Source: Candidatus Tectimicrobiota bacterium
GTDB lineage: Bacteria; JACPSX01
Assembly: GCA_016193065.1 (NCBI GenBank)
Contig: JACPSX010000190.1
Span: 1 to 7,755 of the forward strand
DNA: 7,755 nt
Reading direction: 5' to 3'
The notes below the pieces were generated by a model. The model was given only the letters and a program-made list of their open reading frames with translations, had not been told where the DNA came from and searched no databases. The position numbers and the translations under genes were made by a program. Position 1 is the first letter of the stretch. Each line of letters begins with the position of its first letter. Shown one piece after another: positions 1 to 4,807 of the stretch.

Positions 1-252
1 CGGACGCCGGCCGGTCATGGCCGCCCCGACGGCCAGCCCGGTGATGCCCGCCTCCGAGATAGGGGCGTCAATCACGCGCTCCGTGCCGAACTCCTCCACC
101 AGCCCGGACAGGACTTTAAACGGCGTGCCGGCTTCCGCCACGTCTTCGCCCAGAATGAACACGCGCGGGTCGCGGCGCAGTTCTTCGGCCAGGGCCTCAC
201 GGATCGCCTCACCGAAGGTCAGTTCGCGGCCCTGTGCGTCAGGCATAGACAT
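1..252 (-). CDS. 2-oxo acid dehydrogenase E1 beta subunit (N-terminal part)
   Basis: This is the first 84 codons of the beta subunit of a thiamine-diphosphate dehydrogenase E1 of the pyruvate/acetoin/branched-chain type; the rest lies beyond the left edge. The frame is open to base 1. It shows the family's N-terminal pattern: a TFGEAIREAL segment (12-21), GEDVAEAGTPFKV (35-47), then RVIDAPISEAGITG (59-72) and AVGAAMTGRRP (74-84). In this family the beta subunit pairs with alpha to form the heterotetramer that decarboxylates a 2-oxo acid and passes the acyl group to lipoyl-E2. Two ATG codons fit, at 252 and 246; a GAGGTGG sequence lies about 6 bases before the first. Either start overlaps the end of the alpha gene, so translation is probably coupled. 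The substrate cannot be told from this fragment. Confidence 0.9.
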   Translation of the reverse strand, partial: MSMPDAQGRELTFGEAIREALAEELRRDPRVFILGEDVAEAGTPFKVLSGLVEEFGTERVIDAPISEAGITGLAVGAAMTGRRP

Positions 253-1237
253 CCTGATCCACCTCGCCCGGGCCTGGGTAGGGGGCGGCGATGGCGAGTC
301 GCGCCGCGGCCTCGATCTCGTCCTTCACTTCGGAGTGAATCCGGTCGATGGCCGCCTGGTCGGAGATTCCCTGCCCGATGAGCCAGCGGGCCAGGCGCTG
401 GATGGGATCGCGCTGGGTCATCCACTCGCGCTCTTCTTCTTTCGAGCGATAGTACGAGCGGTTGATGTCGCCTACGTGGTGGCCGTGGTAGCGATAGGTG
501 TTGCACAGGAGAAAGGCCGGCCCTTTTCCCAGGCGGGCGCGCTCTACCAGACGTTGCGTGAGCGAGTATACCGCCTGGATGTCCTGCCCGTCCGCGACCG
601 CGGTTTCAATGCCGAAGGCTTGAGGCCGCGCCGTGATTTCTCCGGCAGTGGTTTCAGAAAAGTGGGTATATTCATTGTAGAGGTTGTTCTCGCAAACGTA
701 GATGACCGGGAGTTTCCAGAGCTGGGCCAGGTTCATGGCCTCGTAGAGGAGTCCTTGCCCCAGCGCTCCCTCGCCGAAGAAGCACACGGACACCTGACCC
801 TTGCCCCGCTGTTTTGCCGAGAATGCAGCCCCGGTGGCGATCCCGATGCCGCCCCCCACAATGGCATTTGCTCCGAGATTTCCCACCTGCGGGTCCGCAA
901 TGTGCATCGAGCCGCCTTTACCCCGGCAATATCCTGGCTCCTTGCCGAGCAGCTCCGCGAACATCCGATCCGTCGAGGCCCCCTTGGCCAGGCAATGGCC
1001 GTGGCCGCGGTGAGTGCTGGTGATGGTATCGTCGGGCCGCAGGGCCGAGCATACGCCCACGGCCACCGACTCCTGTCCGATATACAGATGGGCCAGCCCG
1101 GGCATGATGGCGCGGGTGTAGAGGTCGTTCACCTTTTCTTCGAACTCGCGGATCGTCACCATCTGCCGGTACATGGGGAGCCAGAGTGTCCCCTCCGGGA
1201 CCGTCTGATGCTGAGTTCTTTTCCTGGCTGTCTTCAT
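239..1237 (-). CDS. 2-oxo acid dehydrogenase E1 alpha subunit (pyruvate/acetoin type)
   Basis: This 332-residue protein has the normal length for a bacterial E1 alpha subunit. Visible family marks are IGQESVAVG (53-61), THRGHGH (75-81), the glycine-rich stretch around RGKGGSMH (105-112), the thiamine-diphosphate/Mg motif GEGA (155-158) ending in ENN (183-185), and the loop TYRYHGHHVGD (247-257), which corresponds to the phosphorylation/active-site loop of mammalian E1. The metal motif has Glu where pyruvate and acetoin enzymes usually have Asp; branched-chain E1 alpha proteins also have Glu there. The rest of the motif region (EAMNLAQLWKLPVI) looks pyruvate/acetoin-like. The start codon overlaps the TGA of the upstream reductase gene (ATGA) and has only a weak Shine-Dalgarno sequence, so translation probably depends on re-initiation. 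The tail overlaps the beta subunit start. The exact substrate is not determined. Confidence 0.92.
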   Translation of the reverse strand: MKTARKRTQHQTVPEGTLWLPMYRQMVTIREFEEKVNDLYTRAIMPGLAHLYIGQESVAVGVCSALRPDDTITSTHRGHGHCLAKGASTDRMFAELLGKEPGYCRGKGGSMHIADPQVGNLGANAIVGGGIGIATGAAFSAKQRGKGQVSVCFFGEGALGQGLLYEAMNLAQLWKLPVIYVCENNLYNEYTHFSETTAGEITARPQAFGIETAVADGQDIQAVYSLTQRLVERARLGKGPAFLLCNTYRYHGHHVGDINRSYYRSKEEEREWMTQRDPIQRLARWLIGQGISDQAAIDRIHSEVKDEIEAAARLAIAAPYPGPGEVDQDVYA

Positions 1238-2115
1238 GGTTTGATCCCGGCCATCCTGGCCAGCACTGCAAAGATCACCGCGAAGTCCTCCTTGACCAAG
1301 CCCAGGGCACGGGCGGTGGTCAGGAACTCGTTAGTCACTGCGGTAGTGGGCAGAGGGACGTCGAGGTGCCGGCCCATCTCCAGTGCCAGGTTCATGTCTT
1401 TCTGCATCATGTTCACGTCGAACCAGGCCTCCTCCGGCATCTTCAGCACGAAAGGCCCGCGGTACTTCACCATGGGAGAGGCAATGACGCTGTGCAGCAA
1501 AACCTCGACGGCGGTCTCGCGGGGGATGCCGCTCTTTTCGGCCAGGAGCACGCCCTCGCTAAACGCCAGCATTTGCACGGCCAGACTCAAGTTGGTGGCG
1601 ATCTTCATGGAAACCGCCAGCCCGTTGCCCCCTACATGGGTGACCTTTGGCCCAATGTCCTGCAGGATCGGTTTGATTTTTTCGAAAGCGTCGCGGTCCC
1701 CACCGACCATGATGGAGAGGTTTCCCTCTTCCAGTGTGGCCACGCTTCCCGATACCGGCGCGTCGAGCATCTGTGCCCCTCGGGCGGCGACCCGGGCGGC
1801 AAGCTCCCGGCTCGCAGCGGGGCTGACGGTGCTCATGTCCACAAAGATCTTGCCCGGCCCCAGCCCTGCCAGTAGACCGTCGGGTCCGCCTGTCACGGAC
1901 TGTAAAGCCTCTGTATTGGTCACCATGGTGAAGATTGCGTCGGCCGTTTCCGCCACGGCGCGAGGCGTATCGCCCCACTTCATGCCGAGGTCCAGCAACC
2001 ACTGGGCCTTGGACTTGGTGCGGTTGTAACCCGTGAGGGCGTGGCCGGCAGCCAGCAGCCGTTTGGCCATCCGGCCGCCCATCACTCCCAGACCGACAAA
2101 TCCAAGATGGGCCAT
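1234..2115 (-). CDS. 3-hydroxyisobutyrate dehydrogenase-family NAD(P)-dependent reductase
   Basis: This 293-residue protein matches the length and motifs of the beta-hydroxyacid dehydrogenase family (3-hydroxyisobutyrate dehydrogenase, tartronate semialdehyde reductase, GLYR1-type). It opens with a Rossmann glycine motif, GLGVMGGRMA (8-17). YNRT at 30-33, after the second beta strand, is the arrangement usually linked to NADPH preference. DMSTVSP (93-99) and the substrate motif DAPVSGSVATLEEG (118-131) follow. The catalytic lysine is K171 in GNGLAVSMKIATN, with N175 beside it. The C-terminal helix DFAVIFAVLARMAG (277-290) is typical. It is the first gene of the operon, with AGGGAG placed 7 bases before ATG. 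It should interconvert a beta-hydroxy acid and its semialdehyde, probably in the cytoplasm. Its coupling to an E1 dehydrogenase suggests a shared short-chain acid pathway, but this is inference. Confidence 0.88.
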   Translation of the reverse strand: MAHLGFVGLGVMGGRMAKRLLAAGHALTGYNRTKSKAQWLLDLGMKWGDTPRAVAETADAIFTMVTNTEALQSVTGGPDGLLAGLGPGKIFVDMSTVSPAASRELAARVAARGAQMLDAPVSGSVATLEEGNLSIMVGGDRDAFEKIKPILQDIGPKVTHVGGNGLAVSMKIATNLSLAVQMLAFSEGVLLAEKSGIPRETAVEVLLHSVIASPMVKYRGPFVLKMPEEAWFDVNMMQKDMNLALEMGRHLDVPLPTTAVTNEFLTTARALGLVKEDFAVIFAVLARMAGIKP

Positions 2116-2141
2116 GGAGGTTCTCCCTGAGGAGAAAGTTT

Positions 2142-2170
2142 ATACTATTTCCGGGGCTTCCTGGAGGCAA
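2142..2170 (-). promoter_or_regulatory. Candidate sigma70 promoter of the reductase-E1 operon
   Basis: Read on the minus strand, TTGCCT (2170-2165) and TAGTAT (2147-2142) are separated by exactly 17 bases. Each box matches four of six consensus positions. It lies about 27 bases upstream of the ATG at 2115, leaving room for a short leader with the AGGGAG site. The match is moderate, so a different start point is possible. Confidence 0.35.
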
Positions 2171-2177
2171 ATTCTGC

Positions 2178-2217
2178 AAAAACTCCGGGTGGGCAGGCCC
2201 GAATAGCTTGCCCACCC
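2178..2217 (-). terminator. Terminator-like inverted repeat upstream of the reductase operon
   Basis: A perfect 9-bp inverted repeat, GGGTGGGCA at 2187-2195 and TGCCCACCC at 2209-2217, encloses 13 bases. On the minus strand it is followed by GGAG and then five T residues (2182-2178). This resembles an intrinsic terminator, although the T tract is 4 bases from the stem. It sits immediately upstream of the candidate promoter, so it could shield the operon from minus-strand read-through, or it could be an operator-like palindrome. No minus-strand gene is evident upstream of it. Confidence 0.4.
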
Positions 2218-2230
2218 CCAGTTCGTTACC

Positions 2231-2344
2231 GAGGAATTATTACCCTCTCTGATCCATTCCTCAGGGTGCCCCCTTGGGCTCCCGAAGCGCTTGCGACGTG
2301 AGATGTGTCGGCCGGATCGAGAGCTTTCCTCCTCGCAACCGCTT
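2231..2344. other. Cluster of three strong inverted repeats beside the structured RNA
   Basis: Three hairpin-forming elements follow each other. GAGGAAT (2231-2237) pairs with ATTCCTC (2256-2262). GGGTGCCC (2264-2271) pairs with GGGCTCCC (2276-2283) apart from a central T-T mismatch. An arm at 2285-2296 pairs with 2333-2344 over 11 base pairs with a single C-C mismatch. None is followed by a T run. They may be the 5' part of the structured RNA or a separate element. No gene is seen here on either strand. Confidence 0.45.
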
Positions 2345-2690
2345 AGATCACCTACGGGGGCTACACCCTCGGAGGAAGAACACCAGGGGCTGACCTTCCC
2401 GCCCCGAGCGAAACTGCCGGGAGCAGCGCAACACCCGCAAAGCGGGTACCCGCACCGGGAGCGGCCAGGGATGGGAAACCGCGCAGCTTAGACTTGCTTG
2501 CAGATAGCTGAGCATTGAACGTGGCGGTAGCGGAGGGTTCCGCACCCATAGTAATGGGTACCCGCGTCCTGGGTGTGGGCGCCCCGTAAGGGTCCGCTGC
2601 GGGAGGCGTCCAGCGAAGGGCGGGAGTCGGCCCCTTTCCTAATGGAACCGTAGAAACTGGGGCGGGCAAGGGGTCAAGAAAAAATGGAAA
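2345..2690 (+). ncRNA. Structured non-coding RNA, HEARO/omega-RNA-like, without an adjacent nuclease gene
   Basis: The sequence shows a dense series of short stems: GGGGG/CCCTC (2356-2370), GGGGC/GCCCC (2386-2405), CTGC/GCAG (2414-2426), ACCCGC/GCGGGT with an AAA loop (2433-2447), GCGG/CCGC (2461-2482), CAGCT/AGCTG (2484-2510), GCGGA/TCCGC (2530-2543), ACCCAT/ATGGGT with an AGTA loop (2544-2559), CCC/GGG with a GUAA tetraloop (2583-2592), AAGGG/CCCTT (2616-2636) and TTCC/GGAA (2636-2647). Purine-rich linkers such as GCGAAAC, GGGAAAC and TAGAAAC favour the plus strand. No reading frame here looks like protein. From memory, the order of segments after about 2480 (GAACGTGGCGGTAGCG, then the AGTA hairpin, then GGAGGCGTC, GCGAAGGGCGGGAGTCGG, TAGAAAC and GGGGTCAAG) resembles HEARO RNA. 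That RNA is the omega guide RNA of IscB/IsrB nucleases and normally lies just upstream of the nuclease gene. No such gene follows. Ends are approximate and the family assignment is unverified. Confidence 0.5.
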
Positions 2691-2748
2691 AAGGCCGATG
2701 GAGAATTTGAGGGGCGAGCCGTCAACCTATCATAGGGGAGCCGGGAAA

Positions 2749-2925
2749 ATGACCGACGGGAAGCCGAAAACCACCAGGATCACCGTGCCCTTTGGAGTTT
2801 TAATTGCCCTGTTGTGCCAGGAAGCCTTTCGCGTCGTTTCCAAGGAGCAGGAAGCCTACCGGCTGGTTCATGGCATGTTGCCGGGATTTCTGGCCCGCTA
2901 CCGGCAGCACAGACTGGCATCCTAG
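2749..2925 (+). CDS. Hypothetical small protein, 58 residues
   Basis: I do not recognise this protein. A good Shine-Dalgarno sequence, GGGGAG at 2735-2740, sits 8 bases before the ATG at 2749. That favours this start over the in-frame ATG at 2698, which has no clear site. The predicted product begins with a basic, threonine-rich stretch (MTDGKPKTTRITVP). A helix-like region with an alternating hydrophobic pattern follows (FGVLIALLCQEAFRVV, 15-30), and a basic tail ends RYRQHR. It has one cysteine. There is no signal peptide; the hydrophobic stretch is too short and interrupted by charge to be a clear membrane segment. It begins about 60 bases after the structured RNA on the same strand, so the two could be co-transcribed. 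It may also be a chance ORF. Confidence 0.4.
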   Translation: MTDGKPKTTRITVPFGVLIALLCQEAFRVVSKEQEAYRLVHGMLPGFLARYRQHRLAS

Positions 2926-3045
2926 GAAGAATTTCTCCGACGGCTCGCTGTTGGTCTTCCCGTCTTGCTTTCCAACTGTTTCCTCCGTTTACTCCGACCG
3001 GGAAATGTGCCACCATAGCTCCAACCCTCATTCCTATGGAGATTT

Positions 3046-3764
3046 ATGCTGGCAGAACTGTTTGCGCTCCTGGCCTCTCTGGGCTATGCGGCTTCTTACG
3101 TCTTCGCCAAGAAGGCGCTTAAGGGATCGGATCCCCTGACCGGAGTCCTGCTCTCGGTGGTGGCCGGGTCCTCCCCCGCTCATCCCTCATTTACGCCACC
3201 GAACCTTTACTGACCGTGGTCGCGGCCCGTTGGTTCTTGGGGGAGGTCCTGACCTTGCAGATCCTTCTCGGGACCGTGCTCATCATCCTGGGGGTGATGA
3301 ACTTAAGCCAGGAGAAGCGGCAGCAGCGCCCGTGGCGTCCGCAAGACCTCCTCTATGCCGTTCTGGCGACCGCCTTCTACGGCCTCTCCTCGGTCATCCG
3401 CAAGTGGGGCATCCGGGAGATCCCGGATCCCGTTCTGGGCGCCGCCGTCAATTCCCTGGCCGCCGCGATTCTCGTAGGGATTTTCACTTCTGTGCGCCGG
3501 GGAGAAGGCCGTCCCGCCATGGGAAGATCTGCCGGCTGGTATTACGTGGCTTCCGGCATCTCCGCGGCTACAGCAATCCTTTTCGTTTTTATGGCGCTGA
3601 GCTATGGAGATGTCGTGGTAGTCTCCCCCTTGATGAGCACCCGCCCCCTGTTTGCCATTCTCTTGAGCTTCCTGTTCCTGCGGGATGTGGAGCGTGTCAC
3701 TTGGCGGATCTTCCTGGGGGGTGTGCTGGTTGTCTTAGGGTCGGCGGCCATTACCGGGCGCTGA
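3046..3764 (+). pseudogene. Broken EamA-type (DMT superfamily) permease
   Basis: Two halves of one membrane transporter lie in different frames. The first starts at ATG 3046 (GGAG 4 bases upstream) and encodes an EamA-like opening helix with AASYVFAKKALKG; it stops at TGA 3211-3213. The second is in another frame from about 3177 and reads RSSLIYATEPLLTVVAARWF, the usual end of EamA domain 1. It then contains a complete second domain, including RKWGIREIPDPVLGAA and GDVVVVSPLMSTRPLFAILL, and stops at 3764. Intact family members are about 290-300 residues with ten membrane helices. Here roughly 60 residues (around helices 2-4) are missing between the halves, so a deletion with frame change near 3165-3185 is the simplest reading. 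A shortened product starting at GTG 3216 would retain about 182 residues and might still be made. A sequencing or assembly error would explain the frame change but not the missing residues. Confidence 0.75.
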
Positions 3765-3793
3765 GACAGTGACTGGTTGTTCTCGGTTTGGAG

Positions 3794-3822
3794 TTGACAG
3801 GAGCTCCGGGTCTCCTCTTAAT
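3794..3822 (+). promoter_or_regulatory. Candidate sigma70 promoter for the adenosyltransferase
   Basis: A perfect TTGACA at 3794-3799 is followed after 17 bases by CTTAAT (3817-3822), which matches four of six -10 positions. It lies about 115 bases upstream of the adenosyltransferase start and after the end of the broken permease. A small hairpin, CCTCT-TAAT-AGAGG (3814-3827), overlaps the -10 region. I see no cobalamin riboswitch consensus (no B12 box) between this promoter and the gene. Confidence 0.5.
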
Positions 3823-3937
3823 AGAGGTGGAAGGGATCTTTTGTTTTCTCTTCATGCGGGTGGCGGGGGACCTCGTGCAACTTGACGATCGGGAAGCGGA
3901 GATCTCAGACCCAGTAATCGGTTACCAGATATGAAGC

Positions 3938-4531
3938 GTGGGGGTCTATACCCGGACGGGAGATAAGGGAGAAACGGGGCTTGCCGGGGGGCGGCGGGTT
4001 GCAAAGGATTCTTCCCGGATCGAGGCCTACGGGACCGTGGACGAGCTCAACGCGACCGTGGGGATTGTCAGGGCCTTGAATCGGGACCTGCGCAAGCACT
4101 CCGCCGTCCGCGCCGAGTTGGAGGAGGTTCTGCGCCAGGTGCAGCAGCAGCTTTTTGATCTGGGAGCGGATCTGGCCACCCCGACGGAAGAGGGCCGTCC
4201 CGTCACCACGCGGATCGGCGAGTCCCAGGTCAAGGAGATGGAAGCGCTCATGGACCGCTGGCAGAAAGACCTGAAGCCGCTGAAGTCTTTTGTCCTCCCC
4301 GGCGGGGGAAAGTTAAGCGGTTTCCTGCACCAGTGCCGCACCGTGTGCCGCAGAGCGGAGCGCCAGGTCGTGAAGCTTTCCCGGCAGGAAGACGTGGGGC
4401 CCTGGCCCCAGATCTATCTGAACCGGCTCGGGGATCTTTTCTTTGTTCTCTCGCGCTGGATTTCCCATCATCTCCAGGAATCGGAGACCCTCTGGGAAGG
4501 GGGATTAGCCTCCCGGCCCCGGCGCCGCTAA
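3938..4531 (+). CDS. Cob(I)alamin adenosyltransferase, PduO type
   Basis: This 197-residue protein transfers the adenosyl group of ATP to cob(I)alamin, making adenosylcobalamin in the cytoplasm. Its length and motifs fit the PduO/MMAB family. The N-terminal ATP-binding segment is YTRTGDKGETGL (4-15), followed by RIEAYGTVDELNA (27-39). FVLPGG (118-123), the helix RTVCRRAER (134-142) and IYLNRLGDLFFVLSRW (159-174) follow; the conserved arginines and the NRLGDL core are present. The start must be the GTG at 3938: a TGA in the same frame lies at 3932-3934, and the GTG gives the normal opening MGVYTRTGD. No clear Shine-Dalgarno sequence precedes it. The gene stands alone on its strand and ends tail-to-tail with a SelW-like gene, their stop codons overlapping by three of four bases. 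No B12-dependent enzyme is in the window. Confidence 0.93.
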   Translation: MGVYTRTGDKGETGLAGGRRVAKDSSRIEAYGTVDELNATVGIVRALNRDLRKHSAVRAELEEVLRQVQQQLFDLGADLATPTEEGRPVTTRIGESQVKEMEALMDRWQKDLKPLKSFVLPGGGKLSGFLHQCRTVCRRAERQVVKLSRQEDVGPWPQIYLNRLGDLFFVLSRWISHHLQESETLWEGGLASRPRRR

Positions 4532-4767
4532 GGTTTTTGAAGCTCTTGAATCTTGGCCAGTATCTCTTCGGACTTCGGGAAGCGACCGGTCTGAAAGTGG
4601 GAGAAGATAAGACTGCCGTCGATCCGGACGTCGAAGACACCGCCGCTGCCCTCGATAAGCTTCGATTCAAGCCCCGTGCTTTTGCGGATTGCCTGCTGCA
4701 AACTTGCAGCCTGGGGTTTGTAGTTTCACTCCCCGCAGTAGGTGATGGTAATTTCCATGAGCTTCAT
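4528..4767 (-). CDS. SelW-like Rdx-family selenoprotein (UGA = selenocysteine)
   Basis: The minus strand encodes a 79-residue thioredoxin-like Rdx (SelT/SelW/SelH) protein if the TGA at 4728-4726 is read as selenocysteine. The redox motif is then C11-G-E-U14 in the loop after the first beta strand (MEITITYCGE), exactly where SelW proteins have CxxU or CxxC. Downstream similarity is strong: NYKPQAASL (15-23), GGVFDVRIDG (42-51) and TGRFPKSEEIL (60-70), ending at TAG. A bacterial SECIS-like hairpin follows the TGA. An AGGAGG (minus strand, 4777-4772) precedes ATG 4767 by 4 bases; an in-frame ATG at 4758 is an alternative start. It lies 40 bases after the aldo/keto reductase gene on the same strand and is probably the last gene of that operon. 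SelW-type proteins are thought to act as small thiol redox proteins. A standard gene caller would miss this gene, because no ATG follows the TGA. Confidence 0.85.
4695..4728 (-). promoter_or_regulatory. bSECIS-like hairpin just after the in-frame UGA
   Basis: Immediately downstream of the TGA (4728-4726) the minus strand forms a perfect 6-bp stem, GCTGCA/TGCAGC (4710-4705 with 4700-4695), closed by the four-base loop AGTT. The loop G is the second loop base and lies 23 bases after the TGA. Bacterial SECIS elements recognised by SelB generally have a short stem with a G among the first loop bases about 16-37 bases past the UGA, so this one fits on both counts. Confidence 0.7.
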
Positions 4768-4807
4768 CTCTCCTCCTCTGTCTCCGCGCTGGAGTCTCAC
4801 CCAACGC

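Noticed and set aside
17-2029. A 670-codon open frame on the plus strand.
   Set aside because: It lies antisense to the reductase and E1 genes, whose minus-strand products match known families in full. The plus product is low-complexity and matches nothing; it is a by-product of high GC content.
2316-2385. RNase P-like GGAGGAA sequences on both strands.
   Set aside because: The full conserved box (GGAGGAAAGTCCGGGCTCC) is absent and the other conserved RNase P regions are not found in the expected order.
2530-2600. Resemblance to a T-box antiterminator (GGGTACCCGCG followed by CGCCCC).
   Set aside because: There is no recognisable specifier stem I or AGGGTGGNACCGCG core, and no aminoacyl-tRNA synthetase or amino-acid gene directly downstream.
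2361-2669. A 102-codon minus-strand frame through the structured RNA region.
   Set aside because: The composition is rich in Pro, Ala and Gly with no domain and no ribosome binding site; it reflects GC-rich hairpins rather than a protein.
3211-3213. The TGA in the permease gene as a second selenocysteine codon.
   Set aside because: The conserved permease sequence resumes in another reading frame before this TGA, and there is no redox motif, so this is a frame change rather than recoding.
3814-3850. CCTCT-TAAT-AGAGG hairpin as a terminator for the permease.
   Set aside because: The stem has only 5 bp and the T-rich stretch begins about 10 bases later, so it does not fit an intrinsic terminator.
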